DNA of 64,000 bases from Hyphomonas sp. Its GTDB lineage: Bacteria > Pseudomonadota > Alphaproteobacteria > Caulobacterales > Hyphomonadaceae. Made by a program: the position numbers and the translations under genes. The stretch is from positions 62,001-126,000 of the forward strand of contig NZ_JAGYJH010000003.1 of the NCBI RefSeq assembly GCF_018402285.1. The letters are read 5' to 3'. Below, piece by piece: positions 18,604 to 27,650 of the stretch; position 1 is the first letter of the stretch; the number at the start of each line of letters is the position of its first letter. The notes below the pieces were generated by a model. The model had not been told where the DNA came from, did no database searches, and saw nothing but the letters and a program-made list of their open reading frames with translations.

Positions 18604-18638
18604 AAAGAAAAACGGCGGACCCGTTTCCGGACCCGCCG
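18604..18638 (-). terminator. Rho-independent terminator between cspA and rimP
   Basis: On the minus strand CGGCGG and CCGCCG pair, with an inner CCG/CGG stem closing a GAAA tetraloop and a symmetric GT/GT internal loop, followed by TTTTTCTTT. It would stop transcripts arriving from cspA before rimP. Confidence 0.75.
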
Positions 18639-18726
18639 CCGATATATTTCGACTTGGCGGCTAGATAGTCGCAATTGTAAGGAATGTCGAGGGGGTGTCT
18701 GTCAGGCTTTTGATGCAGCGGAACGC

Positions 18727-18755
18727 AAACGGCGGCCCCCTTCCGGAAGCCGCCG
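18727..18755 (-). terminator. First hairpin after cspA, probable terminator
   Basis: A 7-bp GC stem (CGGCGGC/GCCGCCG on either strand) encloses a loop with TTCCGGAA. It lies about 30 nt after the cspA stop and is followed on the minus strand by only three Ts. It may be leaky, which would explain the second, stronger terminator 90 bp further on. Confidence 0.5.
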
Positions 18756-18787
18756 CGATCAGGTCCCTGAGGAGCAGGATAAGAGAC

Positions 18788-18997
18788 TTAGAGGACCTTG
18801 AGATCCACTGCCGAGGTCTTGCCGCGGCGCTCGTCCTTGTAGAGTTCGTAAGAGATCGACTGGTTCTCAGCGAGGGTTTTGAGGCCCGAACGCTCGACAG
18901 CAGAAATGTGGACGAAAATGTCCGCGCCACCATCATCAGGCTTGATGAAGCCGAAGCCCTTCTGATCGTTGAACCACTTTACTTTGCCGGTTGCCAT
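18788..18997 (-). CDS. cspA: Cold-shock domain protein
   Basis: The 69 residues are a single cold-shock (OB-fold) domain with RNP1 KGFGFIKP at residues 13-20 and RNP2 DIFVHISAV near 26-34. It binds single-stranded nucleic acid and acts as an RNA chaperone. It is monocistronic: a good promoter and a leader of about 135 nt with a strong hairpin lie upstream, and two hairpin terminators lie downstream. Whether it is cold-induced or constitutive cannot be read from the sequence, but the long leader suggests post-transcriptional control. Confidence 0.95.
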   Translation of the reverse strand: MATGKVKWFNDQKGFGFIKPDDGGADIFVHISAVERSGLKTLAENQSISYELYKDERRGKTSAVDLKVL

Positions 18998-19088
18998 AAT
19001 GGCTTTCCTTTGCCTTCCGTAGGCCGCGCAGACGCGGAATTACGCCGTGCGGTGCCGTTCGAAACTCGGAGGAGGGAAAGTCATTGCC

Positions 19089-19122
19089 GTCGGTCTGACG
19101 GGGTCTTGATATTCAGACCGAC
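19089..19122 (-). promoter_or_regulatory. Hairpin in the cspA leader
   Basis: A perfect 10-bp inverted repeat, GTCGGTCTGA with TCAGACCGAC and a 14-nt loop, lies within the predicted cspA 5' leader about 90 nt before the ATG and just downstream of the promoter. No T run follows, so a structural or regulatory role is more likely than termination. Confidence 0.5.
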
Positions 19123-19139
19123 CGGTTTCGATAGCCTAG

Positions 19140-19168
19140 ATTAGCGCATGTACGGGGGTTTTCGTCAA
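19140..19168 (-). promoter_or_regulatory. Sigma70-type promoter for cspA
   Basis: On the minus strand, TTGACG (19168-19163) and GCTAAT (19145-19140) are separated by exactly 17 nt. Transcription would begin near 19133, giving a leader of about 135 nt before cspA. Confidence 0.6.
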
Positions 19169-19182
19169 GAAGGCCCATCAGA

Positions 19183-19878
19183 TCAACGCGTCAGGAAGTC
19201 GAACCAGACCGGATCACAATCACCCAGCTTCTTGGTTTCATAGCGCGTCCTGACATGATCGGCCGGAGCCTGCCGCCAGTCGTCAGCCGCAGCCGCCTGC
19301 CACTGAAACCGCCCGTCAGACAGGATCGTCAGCAGGGCTTCATCGGCATAGCTTTTGACATCGGTGGCGAACCGGAGCGCTGATCCAGGTTTCATTTTTG
19401 GATGCAGGCTATCCAGAAAGGCGGGTTGAATGAGCCGGCGCTTTTGTTGGCGCCGCTTGGGCCATGGGTCCGGAAAAAGGATGAAGACGCGGTCAAGGCA
19501 TTGGCCCGGCAGGCGATCAATCAGCATTCGTGCATCATCGGGCCAGATGCGGATATTCTGAAGACGTTCGTCCTCGATCCCGGCGAGCGCCTTGGCAACG
19601 CCTTCAAGGAAGGGCTCGCAGCCAATGATGGCGGTGTCCGGCTGGCGCCCAGCCTGGGTGATCATATGTTCGGCGCCGCCAAAACCGATTTCAAGCCAGA
19701 CAGCCTTCTTGCCCGGGAACATGGACGGGAGGTCCAGGCCGGCATTGCCTTCGGGGACCCGGGAGGCCTCCATCTTGTCCGCCATGAGCTCTTTCTGACG
19801 CACAGACAGCGGACGCCCGCCGATCCGCCCAAAGCTTCGAAGGGGGCGGTGTCTGAAGTTGCTCTTCGTGTCAGACAT
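19183..19878 (-). CDS. trmB: tRNA (guanine-N7-)-methyltransferase TrmB
   Basis: The protein has a SAM-binding Rossmann fold with LEIGFGGAEHM and the TrmB-specific FILFPDPWPKRRQQKRRL. The late block HVRTRYETKK matches the family's TxYExK site. It methylates G46 of tRNA at N7. I chose the ATG at 19878, which gives MSDTKSNFRHRPLRSFGR and overlaps the upstream regulator gene by 8 bp. A start at 19941 would lie wholly inside that gene. Confidence 0.95.
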   Translation of the reverse strand: MSDTKSNFRHRPLRSFGRIGGRPLSVRQKELMADKMEASRVPEGNAGLDLPSMFPGKKAVWLEIGFGGAEHMITQAGRQPDTAIIGCEPFLEGVAKALAGIEDERLQNIRIWPDDARMLIDRLPGQCLDRVFILFPDPWPKRRQQKRRLIQPAFLDSLHPKMKPGSALRFATDVKSYADEALLTILSDGRFQWQAAAADDWRQAPADHVRTRYETKKLGDCDPVWFDFLTR

Positions 19879-20308
19879 CTTTGCCACGATCGGGGTACAA
19901 TCGGGTTTCAAAGGCTGCCGCGGCGGCCTGGACCGCAGCAAGCAAGGACCTTCGAAGGGCGACGTCTTCTATCTTTTGAAAGGCCTCGATCAGCTGAAGG
20001 GTCTCATCGCTCAGGATGGCCAGCGGGGCATCTTCGGCGGCTGCAGCGAATTCTGCCGCTGCGCGGGCGGCAGCCTTCTCAGCCCCTTCAAAGAAAAATG
20101 CGACCGGAACGTCAAGCACGTCTGCAATCTCGAACAATCGGCCCGCAGAGACGCGGTTCACGCCCTTTTCGTACTTCTGAACCTGCTGAAAGGTCAGCCC
20201 GAGTAACTCACCCAGCTTTTCCTGGGTGAGTTTCAGCTTTCTGCGCTGGCGGTGGATGTTTTCGCCAACGACCCGGTCAATATCGTTCGGTAGCTTGCTT
20301 TCTGACAT
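19871..20308 (-). CDS. XRE-family helix-turn-helix regulator
   Basis: This 145-residue protein has a Cro/CI-type HTH at about residues 16-72 (RRKLKLTQEKLGELLGLTFQ, then QKYEKGVNRVSAGRL). An Ala-rich linker and a helical C-terminal part follow. Such regulators are common in alphaproteobacteria, often several per genome. It overlaps trmB by 8 bp and may be co-transcribed with it. Its targets are unknown. Confidence 0.9.
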   Translation of the reverse strand: MSESKLPNDIDRVVGENIHRQRRKLKLTQEKLGELLGLTFQQVQKYEKGVNRVSAGRLFEIADVLDVPVAFFFEGAEKAAARAAAEFAAAAEDAPLAILSDETLQLIEAFQKIEDVALRRSLLAAVQAAAAAFETRLYPDRGKDV

Positions 20309-20350
20309 GACTATCCCGAACGCGCCGCTGTTTTGCCCAAAGAAATGGGC

Positions 20351-21994
20351 TTATCGCCTCCAAGTCATAAAGGCCAGTACCGCAAACAAGCAGAGAGTCA
20401 GCCAGAAAAGCGCTGCGCCGACCCGGCCCTGAAACATCGTGATCTCGGTGGCGACCGGCAACCTTGCGCGCCCATAGGAGGTCGACCAGCCTTCAGGCGC
20501 GGTTTCGGCAGGGATCGTCCGCATGATCTCGCGGCCATACCCGTCAATGATGCCGGACGTACCGCGATTTGCTGCCCGCACCAGCGGCAGGCCTGTCTCG
20601 ATCGCACGATACCGGTTCTGGGCGTAATGCTGGGCGGGGCCCATGCCCTGGCCAAACCAGGCATCGTTCGAGATCAGGACCATCCATTGGGCCCGGTCTG
20701 TCAGGTTCACGCTGCGCGAGATTTCGGGGAACAGGCCTTCATAGCAGATCAGCGCCACAAAGGCCGGAACACCGCCCGGATCAACCGCCGTGGCACCGGC
20801 GCCGGGCCGGAAGCCGTCGGCCGCAAGGCGCTGGACGGCAGGGGGCAGCATGCCGCTCATCTGGGACCCATAGGGAATGAAGTTGATTGCCGCGAGCTCG
20901 CCGAATGGCACGAGCCGGTGCTTGTCATAAAGGGCGATCGGACCAGTCTGATTGACCGTCTCATCCATCACCGCGAGGCTGTTATAGTACGTCCGACTGT
21001 CGGTCGTGGTCAGCTCGTAGCGGGTCGTGCCCGCAATCAGTTTGCGCTGGCCGATATAGGCCGCGATGGCGTCCAGGGCATTGGCATCCTGAAGCAGATA
21101 GGCTGGCACGGCCGCCTCCGGCCAGACCACGATGTCTCCCGGGCGGCTATCGGGATATGTCAGCATCCGCAGGTATTCATAGAGGACGGGGTCCGGCCCC
21201 AGCGTATCCCACTGATCCTGCGGGACGCCAGCATCCATGACGACAATTGATTGATCGGTGAGCGGCGAAGTTTCGGCCGTTCGGTCAGCGCCCCAGGCCC
21301 AGCCGAGCGCAAGCGCCAGAACAGAGACGAAAGCCGGGGCAAGCCGGACCGGAATGCCGCGCCCTTCGCGCGTATCCACCAGCGCCGCGGGAGACGCCAT
21401 GACGAAAACAGTCACCAGCGTCAGCCAGTAGACACCGCCTAGAGAAGCCGCCTGCGACAGCGCGCCGCCAGGAATCCACGTGGTGCCCGGCAGGTTCCAC
21501 GGAAATCCGCCGAAGACGTGCCCGCGCGTGAACTCCGCCAGCGCGAAGAACAACGCGAATATGAACACGCGCGAAGGGGAAGCCGACCAGAAGGCGCCCG
21601 CCATCGCTGTAAATGCGCCCCAGATCAGGGCCATGCCGGCTGGCAACAGGATAAGCGGCATCCAGATGAACCAGATCGTGCGTGCCGGATCGACGAGGAA
21701 CGGCATCGCCGTCCAGTGAAGACTGACGAGGAAAAAGCCGGTCCCGAAGGCCCAGCCGCGCAGGAAGACAGCCCTCCCCCAGCGCGCCTGAGACCGCGCA
21801 CCGTCGATCATCCAGACGATGCCGGTAAACGAGATCACCAGCACGGCGCTGAAATGGAACGGCGCAAAGGCGACCGCCGATAACGCGCCCAGCGCAAATG
21901 CGGCGGCCAGGGCACCCCAGCCCGACAGGCGCGCAAAAGCCTCGTGCAGAGGCCCAAGCGCAGTGAACCCGTGGCTGCGCACAGCTTTACTCAT
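20351..21994 (-). CDS. lnt: Apolipoprotein N-acyltransferase
   Basis: The 547 residues have about six N-terminal transmembrane helices, then a periplasmic nitrilase-like domain and a last C-terminal TM helix. The catalytic triad is visible as Glu in VVWPEAAVP, Lys in YDKHRLVPFGE and Cys in LICYEGLFPE. It adds the third acyl chain to lipoproteins, such as the several lipobox proteins encoded in this window. It follows the corC-like gene by 6 bp and ends the miaB-phoH-ybeY-corC-lnt run. Confidence 0.96.
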   Translation of the reverse strand: MSKAVRSHGFTALGPLHEAFARLSGWGALAAAFALGALSAVAFAPFHFSAVLVISFTGIVWMIDGARSQARWGRAVFLRGWAFGTGFFLVSLHWTAMPFLVDPARTIWFIWMPLILLPAGMALIWGAFTAMAGAFWSASPSRVFIFALFFALAEFTRGHVFGGFPWNLPGTTWIPGGALSQAASLGGVYWLTLVTVFVMASPAALVDTREGRGIPVRLAPAFVSVLALALGWAWGADRTAETSPLTDQSIVVMDAGVPQDQWDTLGPDPVLYEYLRMLTYPDSRPGDIVVWPEAAVPAYLLQDANALDAIAAYIGQRKLIAGTTRYELTTTDSRTYYNSLAVMDETVNQTGPIALYDKHRLVPFGELAAINFIPYGSQMSGMLPPAVQRLAADGFRPGAGATAVDPGGVPAFVALICYEGLFPEISRSVNLTDRAQWMVLISNDAWFGQGMGPAQHYAQNRYRAIETGLPLVRAANRGTSGIIDGYGREIMRTIPAETAPEGWSTSYGRARLPVATEITMFQGRVGAALFWLTLCLFAVLAFMTWRR

Positions 21995-22000
21995 GTAACT

Positions 22001-22861
22001 CTACTCCTCAGCAGCAGGCTGCGGCGGGGGTTCAGGCAGGCGCAGGCGAAGGCGGCGGACGCGCCGCGAGTCTGCGTCGACAATCTCGATCTCGGAACCG
22101 TTGGGATGGCGCAGGACCTCGCCGCGCACCGGGACTTTGCCGGCCAGCGCAAACGCAACGCCGCCGAGCGTGTCAATATCAGCGTCCAGATCATCGAGAC
22201 TGAGGTCTACACCGCTTTCCTCCTGGAAATCCTCGATCTCCGTGCGCGCGTCAGCCTCCCAGATACGGGCGCTGCGGCGAACGAACATGGCTTCTTCCTC
22301 ATCATGCTCGTCTTCAATGTCACCCACGATGACCTCAACAAGGTCCTCTAGTGTGAGCAGCCCGTCTGTGCCGCCATACTCATCCACAACCAACGCCAGA
22401 TGAATGCGGGTCGCCTGCATCTTCACGAGCAGGTCGGTGAGCTTCATCGAAGGCGGAACGTAAAGCACCTCGCGGTGCATCCGCTCAAGCGGCCGGCGCG
22501 GCAGCTCACCGCCTTTGGCCAGTTCTGTCACAAGATCCTTGATGTGAACAAAGCCGATCGGATCATCCAGTGTCTCCCGGAAAACGGGCAGGCGCGAGTG
22601 GGTGACCTCGGCAAAAAACTCCAGCAGCTCCTGCACGCCGGTTCCAGCTTCCACCGCCTTGATGTCGGCGCGCGGAACCATCACGTCATCCACCCGCAGT
22701 TCTTCAAACTCGGCAAGGCGCAGGCGCATCACCTGGGGCGCGCCGGCCGGATCAAGATCCTTGTTCGCATTTGCTGCGGGCTCGGCGGACTTTCTGCGAA
22801 ATCCGAAGAAGCTTCGCATTCGGCCGGTGGGCGCCGCGTCGGAGGGGTCAGAGTCACTCAT
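22001..22861 (-). CDS. CorC/YbeX-type CBS-domain protein
   Basis: This 286-residue protein has two CBS domains (VDDVMVPRADIKAVEAG near residue 58; second copy from about 120 with LALVVDEYGGTDGLLTLEDL) and a C-terminal CorC_HlyC domain. It lacks the CNNM membrane domain, so it is the soluble YbeX/CorC type, proposed to act with magnesium/cobalt efflux or ribosome-related functions. It lies between ybeY and lnt, the canonical place in proteobacteria. Confidence 0.93.
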   Translation of the reverse strand: MSDSDPSDAAPTGRMRSFFGFRRKSAEPAANANKDLDPAGAPQVMRLRLAEFEELRVDDVMVPRADIKAVEAGTGVQELLEFFAEVTHSRLPVFRETLDDPIGFVHIKDLVTELAKGGELPRRPLERMHREVLYVPPSMKLTDLLVKMQATRIHLALVVDEYGGTDGLLTLEDLVEVIVGDIEDEHDEEEAMFVRRSARIWEADARTEIEDFQEESGVDLSLDDLDADIDTLGGVAFALAGKVPVRGEVLRHPNGSEIEIVDADSRRVRRLRLRLPEPPPQPAAEE

Positions 22862-22866
22862 GTCAA

Positions 22867-23319
22867 TCAGTCGTTCTGGTATGGATTAGCTATGTCGAGG
22901 GATGCAAGGGCCTTTATTTCCAGCGCTTCCATCTCGGCGGCCTCATCGTCCGTCTCGTGATCGAATCCGAGAAGGTGCAGGTAGCCATGAATCAGCAGGT
23001 GAACAAGGTGATCCTTGGGCGCCCTGCCCTGAAGTCCGGCATCTGCGGAGGATACGCCCCAGGCTACGGCAATGTCGCCAAGAAATGGCCGGTCCATCGG
23101 AAGCGAGGGAAAGGAAAGCACGTCCGTCGGCTTATCCTTTCCGCGGAAATCAAGGTTCAGCTGATGAAGGGCTGCGTCATCGGCGAGAAGCAGAGCAACA
23201 TTGCCCTCGCCTGCGGGCGCGACCTGCGCGGCTGCGGCAAACGCTCTCCGGCAAAGTGCCTCAAGATCGCCGAGCGCCGCCCAACTGTCATCCTCAATGA
23301 TGAGATCAAAACCGATCAT
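22867..23319 (-). CDS. ybeY: Endoribonuclease YbeY
   Basis: The 150 residues hold the YbeY zinc site [11 protein letters not shown], with three His residues in the HxxxHxxxxxH pattern, and DVLSFP in the middle. It is a metal-dependent RNase for 16S rRNA 3' maturation and ribosome quality control. It lies 9 bp downstream of the phoH-like gene and 5 bp upstream of the corC-like gene, typical of an operon. Confidence 0.95.
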   Translation of the reverse strand: MIGFDLIIEDDSWAALGDLEALCRRAFAAAAQVAPAGEGNVALLLADDAALHQLNLDFRGKDKPTDVLSFPSLPMDRPFLGDIAVAWGVSSADAGLQGRAPKDHLVHLLIHGYLHLLGFDHETDDEAAEMEALEIKALASLDIANPYQND

Positions 23320-23328
23320 CGCAGGATC

Positions 23329-24318
23329 TCAGCTCTCTCCCGACGCGGCGTAGGCATCGATGATCCGGCTGACGAGCCCGTGCCGGACGACATCGGCGGC
23401 CGTAAGGCGCTGAACGGAAATGCCTTCGACATCCTTTAGGATCCGCAGCGCCTGCTTGAGGCCCGATTCCTGGCTGCCGGGCAGATCGACCTGATCAGGA
23501 TCGCCGGTCACGACCATCCGGCTGTCACGGCCAAGGCGTGTGAGCACCATCTTCATTTGCGCAGCGGTCGTGTTCTGCGCCTCGTCAACAATGACAAAGG
23601 CGTTCTTTAGAGTGCGCCCCCGCATGAAGGCGATCGGCGCCACTTCTATTTCGCCGCGCGCCATCCGGCGCTCCATCTGTTCCTGCCCCATCAGGTCCCT
23701 CAAGGAATCCCAGATGGGCAGCATGTAAGGATCGACCTTTTCTTCCAGCGTGCCAGGCAGGAAGCCGAGCTTCTCGCCAGCCTCAACTGCAGGACGGGTA
23801 ACCACCAGACGCTGGCGGATCCCGGCATTCAGTTCGGCCACGCCGGTGGCGACCGCTAGAAATGTCTTGCCCGTGCCCGCGGGGCCAACGCCGAAAACCA
23901 GAGCGTTGTCAGGATTTGACAGCACATCGAGATATTTCGCCTGGCCGCGCGTCATGGCGGTGACTGCCTTTTTCAGGCCTTTTAGACCCGAAAACGTCTG
24001 GGATGGCGATTGGGCCGCCTGCAAGGCGCCGTCCAGTTCCATTTCGCTGGGCTCACCACCACTGCGCAGGCGCCGCTCAAAATCGGCGAGCGCTGCCTCG
24101 GCAATGGAAACGCCCTCCTCGGTGCCGGTCAGGCGGATTCCGCCGCCCTGGCTCTCTGCTTGGAGCCCAAACGCCTTCAGCCGGGTTTCGAGTAAGGTCA
24201 GATGGCGATGATGGGGCCCGCAAAGGTCGCGCAGCCGTTCTACGTCGCGCACCTCATAGAGGCGGCTGACCGATGCGGGAGAGGGTTCGGAAGCCGAGTG
24301 CCGTTTGCTGCCGGTCAC
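23329..24318 (-). CDS. PhoH-like ATPase (YbeZ)
   Basis: This 329-residue protein has a KH-like N-terminal region and a PhoH ATPase core: Walker [17 protein letters not shown], Walker [13 protein letters not shown], then [20 protein letters not shown]. It is a predicted RNA helicase/ATPase that partners YbeY. Its ATG overlaps the miaB stop by 4 bp (ATGA), so translation is coupled. Confidence 0.95.
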   Translation of the reverse strand: MTGSKRHSASEPSPASVSRLYEVRDVERLRDLCGPHHRHLTLLETRLKAFGLQAESQGGGIRLTGTEEGVSIAEAALADFERRLRSGGEPSEMELDGALQAAQSPSQTFSGLKGLKKAVTAMTRGQAKYLDVLSNPDNALVFGVGPAGTGKTFLAVATGVAELNAGIRQRLVVTRPAVEAGEKLGFLPGTLEEKVDPYMLPIWDSLRDLMGQEQMERRMARGEIEVAPIAFMRGRTLKNAFVIVDEAQNTTAAQMKMVLTRLGRDSRMVVTGDPDQVDLPGSQESGLKQALRILKDVEGISVQRLTAADVVRHGLVSRIIDAYAASGES

Positions 24319-25691
24319 AGAGCGCCCTCACGCACCTGCAGGAGTTCAGCAGTCAACGAGTTGAGGCTTGCCCCGACAATCCTCACGTCCACGATCTGAC
24401 CATTGAGGCTTTCCGGTCCGTCGAAATGGACCGCCTGAAGATAAGGTGAGCGGCCATGCATCTGGCCCGCATTGCGCCCCTTGCCGGTTACCAGCACGGG
24501 CAGCGTCTTGCCAATCTGGGCGGCATTGAACTCGGTCTGTTGCAGGCGCAACAGCGCCTGAAGCGTCTGCAGACGCTCGTCCTTCACAGCCTCGGAAACA
24601 TGGCCGTGCATCTCCGCCGCCGGCGTGCCCGGACGGGAGGAATATTTGAACGAATAGGCGATGGCGTAGCCGATATCCCGCACGAGCTGCATCGTGGCTT
24701 CGAAGTCGGCATCGCTCTCCCCCGGAAAGCCCACGATGAAATCAGACGCTATCGCAATGCCCGGCCGGGCATGGCGTACGCGGGCGATGATGTCCCGGTA
24801 CTGGCCTGCCGTGTGACCGCGGTTCATCGCCTTGAGGATACGGTCCGATCCCGATTGAACCGGCAGGTGCAGGAAAGGCATCAGGGCAGGCGTGTCGCCA
24901 TGGGCGGCAATCAGGTCGTCATTCATGTCCCGCGGATGGCTGGTCGTGTAGCGGATGCGCTCGATCCCGCCAATCTTGGCGAGGTGCCGGCAAAGCTGGC
25001 CCAGCGTCCAATCTTCCCCGCCTTCAATGGCAGGGGCAGGACCATGGAAAGCATTCACATTCTGGCCGAGCAGAGTGATCTCGCGCACTCCCTGTGAGGC
25101 AAGGCTGCGGGTTTCCAGAACGATGTCATCGACCCGGCGCGACATTTCGGCGCCGCGTGTATAGGGCACGACACAGAAGGTGCAGAACTTGTCGCAGCCC
25201 TCCTGTACTGAAACAAAGGCCGCTGGCCCGTCCGCATCGCGGGTCTTGGGCAGGGCGTCAAACTTCTCAACCGTATCGAATTCTGTTTCCAGCCGGTCGC
25301 CAATGGCACGGCTGGCGCGGGCGATCATCTCAGGCAGCTTGTGATAGGCTTGAGGGCCAAGCACCAGATCAACAGCCGGCTGGCGCCGGATCAGCTCCTC
25401 GCCCTCGGCCTGGGCGACGCAACCTGCAACCGCGATGGTCATGCGCCCGCCGGAGGCTTCCTTCATCCGCTTGAGCTGGCCGAGTTCGGAGTATACCTTC
25501 TCTGTGGCCTTCTCGCGAATGTGGCAGGTATTAACAACTACAAGATCTGCAGATTCCGGCGCGTCCACTGGCGCATAACCAAGGGGCCGCAGCACATCGC
25601 GGATGCGCTCGGAATCATATACGTTCATCTGGCAGCCATAGGTCCTGATAAACAGGCCCTTCATGGGCTTTTCGTCGGAGGTGCCGGTCAT
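24315..25691 (-). CDS. miaB: tRNA-2-methylthio-N6-dimethylallyladenosine synthase MiaB
   Basis: The 458 residues show the three N-terminal cluster Cys residues (YGCQMN, VNTCHIR, VAGCVAQ), the radical-SAM motif CDKFCTFC and a C-terminal TRAM domain ([13 protein letters not shown]). It adds the methylthio group to i6A37 of tRNAs. A second ATG, at 25664 ([14 protein letters not shown]), could be the start. It is the first gene of the minus-strand operon that continues through phoH, ybeY, corC and lnt. Confidence 0.97.
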   Translation of the reverse strand: MTGTSDEKPMKGLFIRTYGCQMNVYDSERIRDVLRPLGYAPVDAPESADLVVVNTCHIREKATEKVYSELGQLKRMKEASGGRMTIAVAGCVAQAEGEELIRRQPAVDLVLGPQAYHKLPEMIARASRAIGDRLETEFDTVEKFDALPKTRDADGPAAFVSVQEGCDKFCTFCVVPYTRGAEMSRRVDDIVLETRSLASQGVREITLLGQNVNAFHGPAPAIEGGEDWTLGQLCRHLAKIGGIERIRYTTSHPRDMNDDLIAAHGDTPALMPFLHLPVQSGSDRILKAMNRGHTAGQYRDIIARVRHARPGIAIASDFIVGFPGESDADFEATMQLVRDIGYAIAYSFKYSSRPGTPAAEMHGHVSEAVKDERLQTLQALLRLQQTEFNAAQIGKTLPVLVTGKGRNAGQMHGRSPYLQAVHFDGPESLNGQIVDVRIVGASLNSLTAELLQVREGAL

Positions 25692-25839
25692 CCGGCGGCT
25701 TATGCCTCAAAAGCGGGCAAGCTGAAAGAACCTTCCTCAACACAGACGGTCGTACAGCAGCTTAAGGCTTCACAGAGGTGAGAAGCGGGCTAGTGTGCCC
25801 TCAAATTGACATCTTTGGCGCCGGGGAGGCCCAGTCACC

Positions 25840-27612
25840 ATGCTAGCAGATATCTACGAATCTTTCGCCGGTTCTGTGGAGAACATCTCCAACTTCATCT
25901 GGGGCGGCGTTTGGAATGGTCAGGAAGTCCTGGCTTTCGGACCTATGGCCGTCATCCTGCTCGGAACCGGCCTGTTCTTCATGATCCGGCTCGGCGGCAG
26001 GCCTCTGAGGCGGTTCGTGCCTGCAGTTGTCGAGGTCTGGAAAGGCCGGAAGGGCAATGGCGATCCGGCTGCCATCACACCCTTGCAAGCGCTCTCGACC
26101 GCCCTGTCGGGCCAGGTTGGCACAGGCAACATCGTAGGCGTGGCAACGGCGCTGACCCTCGGCGGACCCGGTGCGATCTTCTGGATGTGGGTGACGGCCA
26201 TTTTCGGCATGGCGCTCGCCTTCGCCGAAAGCTCACTCGCCATCAAATACCGGGAAACCGATGAGAACGGCCGCATAAATGGCGGTCCGATGTATTACAT
26301 CAAGAAGGGTCTCGGAAAGAACTGGACTTGGCTGGCGGCGATTTTCTGTGTCGGCACGATTTTCTCGGCAACCGCGACCGGCGGCATGATCCAAGCCAAC
26401 AGTATGACGGCGAACATCCAGACCGAGTTGCGCCCGGTCAGCCAGAGCTTGCCGTGCGTCCTGCTGCAACCGGCCCAGAAGAACCTTCGGCAGGTCACAG
26501 GCGTCGCTGGAAACCTCGAACAGATCACCGCGGCCAATCTTGAACCGGTCAGCGCCTGCGAGCTAACTACTGTTCCGGCCGATCAGCTGGTGCTGGTTGC
26601 CGGCGAAGCGGATGCTGAAACCGGCTTTATCCCCTTGTCCAGCATCGAAGCCTCGCCAGGCATTGCCCTGCAGACCGAACTTGCGTCCTGGATTTTCGGG
26701 TTGGTGATTGCACTGCTTGTCTTTGCGGTGATCATTGGCGGCATCAAGTCGATAGGCCGGGTCGCCGGAGGCCTCGTTCCGGCGATGGCCGCGCTCTACA
26801 TTGTCGGATGTATCATCATCCTGCTGCTGAACCTGCAACACATCCCGGGCGCGTTTGCGATGATCATCGCCTCCGCATTCGGATTTGAACAGGCGGCAGG
26901 CGGTCTGGCGGGCTACGCCATACTGTCGGCAATCCGCTTCGGGGTTGCCCGGGGTCTGTTCTCCAACGAAGCAGGTCAAGGGTCTGCTCCGATCGCTCAC
27001 GCCGCCTCGCAGATGAAGAACCCGGCCAAGCAGGGCGAGATCGCCATGATCGGTGTGTTCATTGATACGATGGTCCTGTGCACAATGACCGCGCTGGTCA
27101 TCCTCACGGCCGAAGGCACTTTCGCTACTTCGTCAGAGCTGCTCGCCAAGCCGGAAATGATCGCGGCAGGACTGGGGGAGACGACTACGCACCTCTGGAT
27201 GGCTGAGGGAGTGAATGCGGCGACGTTGACCAATCGCGCCTTTACCGACGCGGTTCCCGGACCGGTCGGGGGCTGGATGGTGACGATCTGTCTGGCCCTG
27301 TTCGCGTTTACGACCATCATTGGCTGGTCCTACTATGCCGAACAGGCAACGACCTTCCTCGTCGGCGAATGGGCGACCAAACCCTTCCGTTACGTTTGGG
27401 TGCTGATTATTTTTGTCGGCAGTTTGCAGGAGGTCGACTTCATCTGGCGCTTCGGCGACATCGCCAACGCCTCGATGGCCTTCCCCAACCTGATTGCGAT
27501 CATTCTTCTTTCGGGTGTCGTTTATGGCATCCACAAGGCAAACGGTGATCCCGATACGGATGATGGTGACAGCATCATGGAAGACCTGCGTAAAAAAGCG
27601 CCCGCCGAATAG
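25840..27612 (+). CDS. Sodium:alanine symporter (AGCS family) with large inserted loop
   Basis: This is an integral membrane transporter of 590 residues with AGCS hallmarks: LQALSTALSGQVGTGNIVGVA, NGGPMYYIKKGLGKNW, GIKSIGRVAGGLVP and GLFSNEAGQGSAPIAHA. It should import alanine or glycine with Na+. Known members run about 450-500 residues. The excess lies mainly between residues 197 and 281, a hydrophilic stretch with Cys206 and Cys240 between QANSMTANIQTEL and the next TM helix. Divergent from miaB. Its stop codon sits inside the hairpin used as terminator by the convergent gene. Confidence 0.93.
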   Translation: MLADIYESFAGSVENISNFIWGGVWNGQEVLAFGPMAVILLGTGLFFMIRLGGRPLRRFVPAVVEVWKGRKGNGDPAAITPLQALSTALSGQVGTGNIVGVATALTLGGPGAIFWMWVTAIFGMALAFAESSLAIKYRETDENGRINGGPMYYIKKGLGKNWTWLAAIFCVGTIFSATATGGMIQANSMTANIQTELRPVSQSLPCVLLQPAQKNLRQVTGVAGNLEQITAANLEPVSACELTTVPADQLVLVAGEADAETGFIPLSSIEASPGIALQTELASWIFGLVIALLVFAVIIGGIKSIGRVAGGLVPAMAALYIVGCIIILLLNLQHIPGAFAMIIASAFGFEQAAGGLAGYAILSAIRFGVARGLFSNEAGQGSAPIAHAASQMKNPAKQGEIAMIGVFIDTMVLCTMTALVILTAEGTFATSSELLAKPEMIAAGLGETTTHLWMAEGVNAATLTNRAFTDAVPGPVGGWMVTICLALFAFTTIIGWSYYAEQATTFLVGEWATKPFRYVWVLIIFVGSLQEVDFIWRFGDIANASMAFPNLIAIILLSGVVYGIHKANGDPDTDDGDSIMEDLRKKAPAE

Positions 27613-27621
27613 GCGGGCGCT
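27592..27621 (-). terminator. Terminator of the quinone reductase gene, embedded in the transporter 3' end
   Basis: AGCGCCCGCC (27597-27606) and GGCGGGCGCT (27612-27621) form a perfect 10-bp stem with a 5-nt loop. On the minus strand it is followed by TTTTTT, a strong terminator for the gene ending at 27651. It may also end plus-strand transcripts. Confidence 0.8.
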
Positions 27622-27650
27622 ACTTCATTGCTATACTCCCACCAGGCAAG

